Source: a virus | Length of the DNA: 23,245 nt | Strand: one strand, 5' to 3' | IMG/VR virus record: IMGVR_UViG_3300035698_004632 | Location: 1 to 23,245 of that record | Translations under genes and position numbers: made by a program | Part shown: in pieces, positions 7,652 to 15,312 of the stretch | Layout: the number at the start of each line of letters is the position of its first letter | Numbering within the stretch: the stretch's first letter is position 1 | The notes under the pieces: model-generated | The model's input: only the letters and a program-made list of their open reading frames with translations | Told to the model about the DNA's origin: nothing | The model's database searches: none

Positions 7652-8599
7652 ATGAACATAGAAGCAATATTAAATAAATATGGTATAGATTATAGATCGG
7701 AGGTGACAGCTTCGGCTATTAATATATGTTGTCCATGGTGTGTAGGAGAATCAAGAGGACTGCCTGATTATAGATATTTATGTGGTATATTTAAAGAAAG
7801 AGGTAATTTTCATTGTCTCAGATGCCATAAGACAGGCAGTTTTAAATATCTATTAAAGACAATTACTGATATTACAGATGAAGAGTTTGGTAGTATTCAG
7901 ACCACCATAGTTGATGAAAAAATATCTATTGTGGATGCTATAAAAGATACATTTACTTCTTCTGACTATATTGCGGATGTTAATAAAAAGGTTCAGTTAT
8001 CCGGTATTCCCGGAATAGTAATAGGCACTGATACTCTGGCTACATCTTCTCTTTTAAGAAGGTTTATTAAAGATCGTAATATATCTATAGATACGCTTAT
8101 TTATTATGGTTGTAGACTATGTGGGCCTGTTGGTGAGTATGCTAACAGAATCATCTTACCTATTTTTGATAATGATAAGATTGTTTCTTTTCAGGCTAGA
8201 GATTTAACTAATAAATCACATAAAAAATATGATAATCCAGTTGTGCCTATAAAAGACTATCTGTATAAGACAGAATTTAAGACTGATTTTTCAATGGATT
8301 ACGATGTTTCTCATGTTTATATTGTTGAGGGTATTTTTGATGCTTGGCGTATGTTGTATAATACTGTAGCTATATTTGGTAAATCTGTATCTAAGAAACA
8401 AAAAAGAGCTTTAAAAGAATTAAATGCTGATAAGTATATTTTTTGTTTGGATTCTGATGCTTATTGTGCTATAATAAAAGAGATGGGAGAGTTATCTGAT
8501 TATGTAGATAACATTGGAATAGTGGTACTACCAAAAGGAAAAGACCCCGATGATTTGGGTAGAGCAGTTATTGAAAAATTACCCATTAGATGGATATAA
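7652..8599 (+). CDS. DnaG-like primase
   Basis: 315 residues with a zinc-binding domain (Cys27-x2-Cys30 in 'CCPWC' and Cys55-x2-Cys58 in 'HCLRC') that reads template DNA. A TOPRIM catalytic core follows: the acidic 'VYIVEGIFDAWRM' and 'IFCLDSDAY' motifs hold the Glu and Asp-x-Asp metal ligands. It makes RNA primers for phage DNA replication. It is about half the length of cellular DnaG and lacks the C-terminal helicase-binding domain, as in many phage primases. The helicase gene follows after the tRNA. A weak AAGG lies upstream of the ATG. Confidence 0.88.
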   Translation: MNIEAILNKYGIDYRSEVTASAINICCPWCVGESRGLPDYRYLCGIFKERGNFHCLRCHKTGSFKYLLKTITDITDEEFGSIQTTIVDEKISIVDAIKDTFTSSDYIADVNKKVQLSGIPGIVIGTDTLATSSLLRRFIKDRNISIDTLIYYGCRLCGPVGEYANRIILPIFDNDKIVSFQARDLTNKSHKKYDNPVVPIKDYLYKTEFKTDFSMDYDVSHVYIVEGIFDAWRMLYNTVAIFGKSVSKKQKRALKELNADKYIFCLDSDAYCAIIKEMGELSDYVDNIGIVVLPKGKDPDDLGRAVIEKLPIRWI

Positions 8600-8636
8600 T
8601 TAGGAATGGTGTCTCAATAATATAACAATATGTTTA

Positions 8637-8711
8637 TGGATAGATAGCTCAATTGGTTAGAGCAACGCTCTTTTAAGGCGTAGGTTTTGGGTTCGAGTCC
8701 CCCTAGCCACC
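8637..8711 (+). tRNA. tRNA-Lys(UUU)-like gene, irregular T arm
   Basis: The D arm GCTC/GAGC (8647-8650 with 8660-8663) and anticodon stem ACGCT/GGCGT (8665-8669 with 8677-8681) are intact. The anticodon loop is CTTTTAA, giving anticodon TTT (8672-8674), hence Lys. The T loop TTCGAGT (8692-8698) is normal, but its stem has only three pairs, GGG/CCC. The acceptor TGGATAG pairs with CTAGCCA at six of seven positions with one A.G mismatch and leaves three rather than two linker bases. No encoded CCA end is seen in the right place. It looks like one or two bases were lost on the 3' side, so it may be functional but imperfect, or decaying. An AAA-rich genome would benefit from it. Confidence 0.72.
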
Positions 8712-8771
8712 CTTAAACAATTACAATAGAAAGTATTTTGTGAGTATATGGCTGAAAATTAAAATACATCA

Positions 8772-10148
8772 ATGCAACGATCTATTTTAAAATTGCTTAT
8801 TCTTGATGATGACTTTATTAAGATGGTATCAGGTGATTTAAAAATAGAATATTTTAGTTCTTCTATTAGTAGAAGAATAGCTAAAATTTGTTTAGATTAT
8901 TTTGAGAATTTTAAAGAAGCTCCAAAGAATCATTTTAATGATGAGCTTTTTTCTCTTACATCTAATTTAGAAGAAGATGATAAAGAAGATTATGTTAATT
9001 TCATTAAATCTTTAGAAGTATTAAAACCCAATTTTGATTATGTACTTTCTCGTATCAGTACATTTGTGAAACAGAGAGAATTTGAGAATAGTGCTATTAA
9101 GTTTGCAGAACTTACGGCCGAAGGAAAATTTGATGATGCTGAGAGTTTGATGTATGGAACTCTTAAATCAGGCATTTACACAAAAAATGAGCCATTTGAA
9201 TATGGAATAGATCATACTTTATTAGAAGAACAGGGGAAAAAAGAATCCTTCTTAATGTCCACAGGAATAACCGCTTTTGACCATTTAATTGGTGGGTATA
9301 AACGGGGAGAATTAATTTGTAATATGGGAGGATATAAGGGGAAGAAAACATGGTTCTTATTGCATGTAGCTAAAACAGCAGTAGAACAGGGACTAAATGT
9401 TGTTTATTTTACTCATGAAGTATCTGCTAATGAAATTGATAATAGGTTGAATATGATGTTATCTTTTAGGTCTAGTGAAGATAGATATGTAGATACTATT
9501 GTAGAAGCTCCTGTCTTTGATACTCAACGGAAAGAAATAATCATACAGCCGTATAAGGCAAGATGGGTAAATGCTAATAAAGAAATAATTAAACAAAAGA
9601 AAGAACAGTGGCTGTCTAAAGGTGGAAGATTGATAGTAGAAAAATATGCTCCTTTGGAATGTTCTGTTGAGAAGATGGAAAATTATATTGATTATTTAGA
9701 ACAGTATCATAATTTTATTCCTGATGTTATTATAACCGATTATCTTGAAATTATGAATATTGAAGGATATGGTAACGAGTTAAGACATCAAATAAATGGG
9801 GGATATTTAAGACTCAAAAGAATTGCTGATGAGAGACAGGTTGCTTTATTTACAGCATCACAGATAACTTCCAGTGCTTTGTCTAAAGAGAAAATAAGTA
9901 TGGCTGATTTGGCTGAGGACAAAAGAAAAGCTGGAAATGTGGATATGTTATTGGCTGTAAGTGGCTCTCCTGAACAAGATAGAATAGGAATTGGTAGAGT
10001 TACGGTTGTGGCTACAAGATCAAGAGGAGGTATGGGAGAACATTGTATGTTTAGTCATTGTTTACCTATAGGACAATTCGCTTTATCATCATGGTTTGGT
10101 GATGATTTAACAAGGGATGCTTTTGCAGCATTTGGGGAAGAATTATAA
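8772..10148 (+). CDS. DnaB-like replicative helicase
   Basis: 458 residues. A helical N-terminal domain (1 to about 135) is followed by a RecA-like motor: 'STGITAFDHLIGGYKRGEL', the P-loop 'GGYKGKKTWFL' (186-196), 'VVYFTHEVS' (motif with catalytic-type Glu), the Walker B 'VIITDYLEIM', 'ALFTASQ' (H3-type sensor) and 'TRSRGG' near the end. It should unwind DNA at the fork next to the primase two genes upstream. The P-loop departs from GxxxxGKT: the second Gly is Lys (GGYKGKKT). There is a TAA in frame at 8760, so the ATG at 8772 is the only good start although no clear Shine-Dalgarno is seen. A KaiC-like ATPase is the main alternative. Confidence 0.82.
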   Translation: MQRSILKLLILDDDFIKMVSGDLKIEYFSSSISRRIAKICLDYFENFKEAPKNHFNDELFSLTSNLEEDDKEDYVNFIKSLEVLKPNFDYVLSRISTFVKQREFENSAIKFAELTAEGKFDDAESLMYGTLKSGIYTKNEPFEYGIDHTLLEEQGKKESFLMSTGITAFDHLIGGYKRGELICNMGGYKGKKTWFLLHVAKTAVEQGLNVVYFTHEVSANEIDNRLNMMLSFRSSEDRYVDTIVEAPVFDTQRKEIIIQPYKARWVNANKEIIKQKKEQWLSKGGRLIVEKYAPLECSVEKMENYIDYLEQYHNFIPDVIITDYLEIMNIEGYGNELRHQINGGYLRLKRIADERQVALFTASQITSSALSKEKISMADLAEDKRKAGNVDMLLAVSGSPEQDRIGIGRVTVVATRSRGGMGEHCMFSHCLPIGQFALSSWFGDDLTRDAFAAFGEEL

Positions 10149-11561
10149 TTGAATTATAAAGCCCTAACAAAAAAAGAATTAGATTATATATTTGAAGGAA
10201 TTGACTTTAAAACAACTCCTATGCACCATCAATTTGTGTCTCTAGCTTTTGGTTTAGATAGGCAAAGAGTTTATTTTTGTCATGGTATTGGTACAGGTAA
10301 AACATTGACTGCTCTTTATATGAATCAATTATGGGGGACAAAAAAGACATTGATTATTTGTCCCAATAGTGTTACTTCTGTATGGGCAGAACAAATAATA
10401 GAACATACCAACAAATCTTTTTGTATATTAGAAGGAGTAAAAAGTAAAAGACAGAAACTGCTAAAAGATAACAGCCAATTTCATATTATCAATTATGAAG
10501 GATTACTCTCTGTTTTTGGAACAAGTAATCCCGCTTGTATTTATGATACAAATATATTTAAACAAATAAATTATGATAGTATTATATTTGACGAGATTCA
10601 TAATTTAAAATCAAAAGATGCTAAACAAACAGAAATAAGTTGGGCTTTAAGTAATAGTGTCATAAATGTTATTGGTATGACTGGTACTCCTATAGCTAAA
10701 GATGAGCAAGATTTATGGGCACAGTATTATTGTTTAGATTTAGGTAAAACATTAGGAACAAATTTTTATAAATTTCTTGGTAGTTTCTTTTATAAATATA
10801 ATAAATGGGAAAGAAGATTATTGCCCAGTAAACGAAATGATCTTTTAAATAAATTAAAGCCTACAACCATTAGATATACTAGGGAAGAATGTATTGATTT
10901 ACCTGAGAAAGTATATCAAATATATAATATTGATTTAACTAAAGAACAGGATGAAGCTATTCAGAAAATAATGGATGGTATAGATATAAAAACTCTAGAC
11001 TCTAAATCAATTAAGAATTATGCTAATAAATTCTCTCAAATAGCCGGAGGATTTGTTTATGATAATAACCATACTCCTATTTTCATAAAGTCTAATAAGA
11101 TAAAAGAACTGAAAAAGATATTAAAACAATTGGATTCTCCTGTTATTATATATCATGTATTTCAGCCAGAGGGAGTTATTATTGAAAATTTATGTAAGAA
11201 AATGAAAATATCTTATGCTTCTATGCGAGGAGAGATAAAGAATAAGGGGGAACAAGAGTTAAAATTTAAAACTGATGATAAATGTAAGGTTTTAATCGCT
11301 CATGTAGAGTCTGCTGGGATAGGCAAGAATTTTCAAGATAAAACATCAAATATAATCTTTTATTCTAATCAGTATTCTAATGTGAGTAGAGATCAAGCTG
11401 AAGGAAGAATATGGCGTAAAGGCCAAAAAAATAAATGTTTATATATTGATTTAATTTGTAAGAACTCAATGGATGAACGGAGATTAGAAATTATAAAAGG
11501 CAAAGAAGATGTTTCTAAAATTATTCTAAAATATATTGAAAGTTTTAAGGGTGAAAAATGA
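10149..11561 (+). CDS. SNF2-family helicase/ATPase
   Basis: 470 residues starting at a TTG directly abutting the previous TAA. The helicase 1 lobe has 'CHGIGTGKT' (Walker A, 46-52), 'LIICPNSV', a DEIH box (148-151, 'IIFDEIHNLKS') and 'GMTGTPI' (motif III). The helicase 2 lobe has 'VESAGIGKNFQ' and the arginine-finger motif 'DQAEGRIWRKGQ'. These are superfamily 2 SNF2 signatures; the protein translocates on double-stranded DNA. It lacks extra accessory domains, as phage versions do. A role in replication, recombination or clearing proteins from DNA is likely; it overlaps the sigma-like gene by four bases (ATGA). Confidence 0.88.
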   Translation: MNYKALTKKELDYIFEGIDFKTTPMHHQFVSLAFGLDRQRVYFCHGIGTGKTLTALYMNQLWGTKKTLIICPNSVTSVWAEQIIEHTNKSFCILEGVKSKRQKLLKDNSQFHIINYEGLLSVFGTSNPACIYDTNIFKQINYDSIIFDEIHNLKSKDAKQTEISWALSNSVINVIGMTGTPIAKDEQDLWAQYYCLDLGKTLGTNFYKFLGSFFYKYNKWERRLLPSKRNDLLNKLKPTTIRYTREECIDLPEKVYQIYNIDLTKEQDEAIQKIMDGIDIKTLDSKSIKNYANKFSQIAGGFVYDNNHTPIFIKSNKIKELKKILKQLDSPVIIYHVFQPEGVIIENLCKKMKISYASMRGEIKNKGEQELKFKTDDKCKVLIAHVESAGIGKNFQDKTSNIIFYSNQYSNVSRDQAEGRIWRKGQKNKCLYIDLICKNSMDERRLEIIKGKEDVSKIILKYIESFKGEK

Positions 11562-12040
11562 ATCTTGATATAAATAAATTTATGCCTATGATAAAAAAGC
11601 AGGCCAATGATGTGTATAAAAAGATAAAAAAATTTACTTCTTATACTATAGATGATTTGATACAAGAAGGAATGGTTGCTTTTTATGCCGGAATGCCTTA
11701 TTATAAAGAAAATAGGGCAAAACCATCCACATTTATCTATACAATTATACGAAATCATTTTTCAAAATTGATTATTAAAGAATATAACTGTAAATTTACA
11801 ACTATACCGGATATTATATCAATGTATGATGCTCAACATGAGTATAATTCAGAAATTATTGTGGACTCTGATGCTTTCTTTTCAAAAAAACTTAGTAAAA
11901 AAGAAAAATTAGTGGTTGATTTCATTATAAAGAACCCCACAAAACCAATTAAAATTAGACAAAAAGAAATAAGGGAAAAGTTTGGTATTTCTTTAGCCGA
12001 ATATAAGAAGATAATAAAGGAATTATGGGGAAAGATATGA
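11558..12040 (+). CDS. Sigma-factor-like protein
   Basis: 160 residues. 'YTIDDLIQEGMVAFYAGMPYY' followed by 'PSTFIYTIIRNHF' (about 30-70) matches sigma-70 region 2, the part that binds core polymerase and melts the -10. The end, 'LSKKEKLVVDFII' and 'IRQKEIREKFGISLAEYKKI' (about 112-155), has the form of region 4 or a similar helix-turn-helix. It lacks regions 1 and 3, like ECF-size factors. Being the last gene of the rightward arm and just before the convergent virion genes, it may direct late transcription. The ATGA overlap couples it to the helicase. A general HTH regulator is the alternative. Confidence 0.72.
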   Translation: MNLDINKFMPMIKKQANDVYKKIKKFTSYTIDDLIQEGMVAFYAGMPYYKENRAKPSTFIYTIIRNHFSKLIIKEYNCKFTTIPDIISMYDAQHEYNSEIIVDSDAFFSKKLSKKEKLVVDFIIKNPTKPIKIRQKEIREKFGISLAEYKKIIKELWGKI

Positions 12041-12044
12041 TACA

Positions 12045-12066
12045 TAGAGGCCCACAGATGCCTCTA
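12045..12066. other. Hairpin in the convergent intergenic gap
   Basis: TAGAGGC (12045-12051) and GCCTCTA (12060-12066) form a perfect 7-bp stem with an 8-base loop, five bases after the sigma-like gene stop. No T-run follows on either strand, so it is not a textbook intrinsic terminator. It may protect the 3' ends of the converging messages. Confidence 0.4.
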
Positions 12067-12084
12067 AGAGGGGTATATGGGGAT

Positions 12085-12148
12085 TCTAAGCCACTTTGTT
12101 TGGAATTAGGTACTAGAGGTCGGCTTAGATGATTTATTTTTTTTATTT
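12085..12148 (+). terminator. Probable intrinsic terminator for the rightward arm
   Basis: TCTAAGCC (12085-12092) pairs perfectly with GGCTTAGA (12122-12129) across a 29-base loop. On the + strand it is followed by a T-rich tract (12132-12148, with a run of eight T). It overlaps the last codons of the leftward Cys-rich gene. The long loop makes it less certain than a compact hairpin. Confidence 0.45.
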
Positions 12149-12696
12149 CTTAAAATCCAGTCAGCCTCAATCACTTTAATACCATCTATAATATAAAATA
12201 TATGATTAGGTTCTCTATCCCATACTTTAAGATGACAAAAATATTTGGGGTCATTCAACATCCTATTTACAGCACAGCCCTCTGCATGAGCAATTTCGCA
12301 ATGAGTTTTATCTAATTTACATTTATCACAAAGAGATTTTCTTTTTTGGAAAAATGGTAGGGGTTTGGCCTCAGTGCCACTTCTAAAAGGACATTCTTTA
12401 TCGTGGGGATTTGGGCAAAGGTTGCCAAGATTGCCTAATTGATTACATTTGATAGGTTTACCTTTGCAACCACAAGAGGCAAATTTACATTTGTTTGAAT
12501 TTTGTCTTATTGGATGAATCGGCATTTCTTGTTTCGGAGTCCATTTCTTCTTCATCTTCATCCAGTTTTCATCAGTCATCTGATAAACACCGGAATCTTC
12601 ATCCCACATAAAACTATGTAATTTTATGTCTTCTGCATAGCCTGGAGGACGCTGTAAGGCCTTGGCTTGCACACACGATATCTTATTTGTTCTCAT
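12106..12696 (-). CDS. Cysteine-rich protein of unknown function
   Basis: 196 residues with 12 cysteines, mostly in the middle: 'CKFASCGCKGKPIKC', 'LCPNPHDKECPF' and 'LCDKCKLDKTHC'. The pattern of CxxC-like pairs with His suggests one or more zinc sites or a disulfide-rich module. The N-terminus has 'QRPPGYAEDIKLHSF'. Its ATG directly follows the TAA of the 290-residue gene, with no Shine-Dalgarno of its own, so it is probably coupled to it. It is the last gene of the leftward virion arm. I do not recognise the family; an adsorption-related or scaffold role is only positional inference. Confidence 0.7.
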   Translation of the reverse strand: MRTNKISCVQAKALQRPPGYAEDIKLHSFMWDEDSGVYQMTDENWMKMKKKWTPKQEMPIHPIRQNSNKCKFASCGCKGKPIKCNQLGNLGNLCPNPHDKECPFRSGTEAKPLPFFQKRKSLCDKCKLDKTHCEIAHAEGCAVNRMLNDPKYFCHLKVWDREPNHIFYIIDGIKVIEADWILRNKKNKSSKPTSST

Positions 12697-13569
12697 TTAA
12701 GGAGCACCGCATTCATTATCATTAAGAGTTATTGTTCGTGTATGATATTGATAAATACTTTGATATGGTGTTGATATATTACACACAGTACTGGATTTAG
12801 CACTTATATAACTTCTATAATAATTTCCAGTAACCGTACCACCGGAACAAGCCGTTGGTTTTAATGTTATTTGTGCTGGATAAGTACCATCAAGTACACC
12901 ATCACCACCAGAACCTATTTCCCACCCATCATTAACACAACTATAAAAAAGACTATATGTACTTGAAGCATCTGTTGTAATACATGAATTTTCCAGAGGC
13001 CATGCTCGACAACTATTACCATCAGCTGCAAATCCTTGTTGAGAGTATGTTGGAACAGATGCTCCAAAATTCGGAGAGCAATCATAAATACTGCTTACAC
13101 GAGGAAGCACTGCATCTCGTTTATATACTTTTACAAAAGCAAGTGTCGTATAATTATCATCAGTATAGTAGCAAGTATGACTTTTTTCACTGTATGTAAC
13201 GGTCATACCTGTACTGGAAAATTCACAACTACCACACGTTAAACAATTACCACAACATTCTTCACACGTATCATAATATGCAGTAATAAGACTAGTATCT
13301 ATTGGTGTTGGGGTATTGCTGTCAGGTGTATATGAATCAACCATATAACAATTACCATCATATACAATTATAAGGCCAACATAACTACTTAAATTCGAGT
13401 TAGTAAGTAGTCCCGGCATTGATTCATCACAATCTGTGCACAATACTAAACAATGATTGAGCGTATACCATACAGAGCTTGCAGAGCAGTCTAATGATAA
13501 GTGTTTTATAGGACCACCACCAACTGTTTGCAATATATGCCCATTTCGTTTTCTCATGTGCAATGTCAT
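12697..13569 (-). CDS. Cysteine-rich, Ser/Thr/Tyr-rich probable virion surface protein
   Basis: 290 residues with 19 cysteines, including the cluster 'CEECCGNCLTCGSC' (about 102-115), and many Ser, Thr and Tyr. There is no signal peptide, catalytic motif or membrane helix. The composition is that of an extracellular, disulfide- or metal-stabilised protein, and its place at the distal end of the tail operon suggests a tail tip or fibre component. It starts at the ATG at 13569, which overlaps the TGA of a 16-codon upstream ORF (ATGA). A second in-frame ATG four codons in opens 'MRKRNGHILQTVGG', nearly the same as that upstream peptide, so the true start may be either. Function not known. Confidence 0.65.
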   Translation of the reverse strand: MTLHMRKRNGHILQTVGGGPIKHLSLDCSASSVWYTLNHCLVLCTDCDESMPGLLTNSNLSSYVGLIIVYDGNCYMVDSYTPDSNTPTPIDTSLITAYYDTCEECCGNCLTCGSCEFSSTGMTVTYSEKSHTCYYTDDNYTTLAFVKVYKRDAVLPRVSSIYDCSPNFGASVPTYSQQGFAADGNSCRAWPLENSCITTDASSTYSLFYSCVNDGWEIGSGGDGVLDGTYPAQITLKPTACSGGTVTGNYYRSYISAKSSTVCNISTPYQSIYQYHTRTITLNDNECGAP

Positions 13570-13616
13570 TTAGTCCCGCCAAGGGTTCTCAGTAAATGTC
13601 CGTCTCGGTATCGCAT
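13566..13616 (-). CDS. 16-codon mini-ORF repeating the next gene's N-terminus
   Basis: It encodes MRYRDGHLLRTLGGTK, with AAAAGGA a few bases upstream of the ATG at 13616, and stops at a TGA overlapping the next ATG (ATGA). The peptide aligns without gaps to MRKRNGHILQTVGGGP, residues 5-20 of the downstream 290-residue protein, while many codons differ at synonymous positions. It could be a leader peptide coupling translation, or the surviving head of a replaced homologous gene. I cannot tell whether it is translated. Confidence 0.5.
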   Translation of the reverse strand: MRYRDGHLLRTLGGTK

Positions 13617-13625
13617 ACAATCCTT

Positions 13626-14561
13626 TTATTTTGTGCTGATTACTCGGCTTCCAATTGTATCGACTTGGTAGTGGACACCAGCAGTCGCTATCAAAGCGTC
13701 ACCAACATAAGCATCACCGGTCGCAGCGACGCGAGTTAACGTAAACATAAACTGATCTCCAATCTTAAAGTTAGTCCCTGTAATGGCTGCGAAGTCGGTC
13801 CTAATAGTTTCATACTGGGTATCGAAAACAGAATCTGGAGAGTCAATAGTAACAGCGGCATTAAGGGTAGTTCCATCTCGCATTAAAATATATGTTAATC
13901 GCCATTGAACATTATCAGTCCCACTTGGAGCTGTTATGCCCTGCCAATGGACATGGAATGTTAAGTCAGTCCCTTCTTTGTAATCATGCTGTAACTCAAA
14001 CCCGCCATGCACCAACTCTCCAACAGCAAAAGCATAAGTTTCAATTGTGGTGTCAGCCCCTGCCTCATCTACGAACGAAACAACGCCAGGAGCAGAAGAA
14101 GTCGGCTTTGTCAATAAATAACCAGCAATGTTAATATCTTTATAAACTGGAGTTGCAAGCGCAATTGTTTTGGCAGCGCCAGTAGTAACAATAAGGTCTG
14201 TTGGGGCTGTGGTATCTGTTTTTACTTCTGGCGTTAACGCTTTTGTGAACGTGCCTGTACTTGTCGAGGTTATACTTTTATTAAAAGCAAACGCATCAGC
14301 AGATTCATCCCATATCAATAAAGGCGTGCCGGTGATGTTTGGCAATGACAATAGTGTTACGTCTGCATCGCTGGCATGAATAAAGATATGACCAGCCGTG
14401 CCGGGGGTGTTCTTTGTAGAATAAATTCCTCCAGCAGTCGCCCCGTCGCCAACATAAAGAACATCTGTTCCACCATCCCACCCAGGCTCACCGTCTAGCA
14501 TGGTGCGGGATGGTGTATATGTCCCAGCGTCTCGCAGTCCAAATCTTAAAGTAACAGCCAT
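13626..14561 (-). CDS. Tail fibre-like protein (imported, GC-rich)
   Basis: 311 residues. The N-terminus 'RTMLDGEPGWDGGTDVLYVGDGATAGG' (about 19-45) is the short repeat found at the start of many phage tail-fibre and tropism-determinant proteins (usual form GE.awD.dt..lYVGDG). The middle is Thr/Ala-rich with low-complexity beta features. The C-terminal part (about 175-305) reads like a compact beta domain ('FHVHWQG', 'VQWRLTYILMRDG'). It probably contributes to host recognition at the tail tip. Its start overlaps the upstream stop by one base (TAATG). Counted lines have 42-55% GC against about 30% in the neighbour, so it was probably acquired from another phage. Confidence 0.72.
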   Translation of the reverse strand: MAVTLRFGLRDAGTYTPSRTMLDGEPGWDGGTDVLYVGDGATAGGIYSTKNTPGTAGHIFIHASDADVTLLSLPNITGTPLLIWDESADAFAFNKSITSTSTGTFTKALTPEVKTDTTAPTDLIVTTGAAKTIALATPVYKDINIAGYLLTKPTSSAPGVVSFVDEAGADTTIETYAFAVGELVHGGFELQHDYKEGTDLTFHVHWQGITAPSGTDNVQWRLTYILMRDGTTLNAAVTIDSPDSVFDTQYETIRTDFAAITGTNFKIGDQFMFTLTRVAATGDAYVGDALIATAGVHYQVDTIGSRVISTK

Positions 14562-15298
14562 TAAAATCCTACTCCCGTTACATCTGCGTCGCAGTCTTCT
14601 GCGGTATCAATTACAGTATTAGTTTCCGCAGATAATATAATTCCACTATTTAAAGGAACTGTAATTATTCTAGTATATCGTTCAAGTGCTCCATCAGTTC
14701 CATTCCAAACTGTACGAGAAATAGGAAAACTTACACTATCATCAGAAGCTGTTGCACTATCTGTAAAAGTATCTGACTGAGCAGCTAGGGTATTTAAATC
14801 TGAAGGCAACATTACATAAGGAAAATCAGTATCAGTATTGGTAGCCACACCCCCGCCACCCATCATAGTTCCACATCTTTGTCCAAACCACATATAAGAA
14901 ATAATATCATTTGATTCTAAAGTTATTCCTTTTGTGATATCTGAAACTAAAGAAACATCTGAAGCTATAGGATTAGTAACATATACTTTTATTTTAGTAG
15001 AATCATCAGATGATAATATTCTAGAAGTTATACCATTAGATGTCTCAGTGTACAACATAGGGTACACTTCTACATATGTTGTATCTGACCAAACATAATC
15101 TGATATAACACTGCCCCATCTAACTGCTGGACCATGTTCCCCGTGGCTAATAATTTTTCCAAAAGCTCCTTGTGTCATGGTTAAGGGGGCAGCCACAGAT
15201 ATATTCTCAGAATTTTTGACTTTATTAAGCCACTTAGCAGAAATTACATCTCCCGCTTTTATGTTCTTCATCGGTTTATTTTTGGGGATATTGGCCAT
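14561..15298 (-). CDS. Virion structural protein, tail region
   Basis: 245 residues. The N-terminus 'MKNIKAGDVISAKWLNKVKN' followed by a 'PLTMTQGAFGKII' stretch resembles the small domain seen at the start of several phage tail and fibre proteins ('G..isA.dlN.l'). The rest is Ser/Thr/Asp-rich beta-type sequence with few charged helices, as in secreted virion parts. It lies between two other distal tail genes. A baseplate or tail-tip role is inferred from position; no enzyme motif is seen. AT-rich like the rest of the genome. Confidence 0.6.
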   Translation of the reverse strand: MANIPKNKPMKNIKAGDVISAKWLNKVKNSENISVAAPLTMTQGAFGKIISHGEHGPAVRWGSVISDYVWSDTTYVEVYPMLYTETSNGITSRILSSDDSTKIKVYVTNPIASDVSLVSDITKGITLESNDIISYMWFGQRCGTMMGGGGVATNTDTDFPYVMLPSDLNTLAAQSDTFTDSATASDDSVSFPISRTVWNGTDGALERYTRIITVPLNSGIILSAETNTVIDTAEDCDADVTGVGF

Positions 15299-15312
15299 AA
15301 TTTATCGTATTT

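Noticed and set aside
12697-14561. Diversity-generating retroelement, suggested by the tropism-determinant-like fibre N-terminus
   Set aside because: No reverse transcriptase and no template/variable repeat pair is visible in the window.
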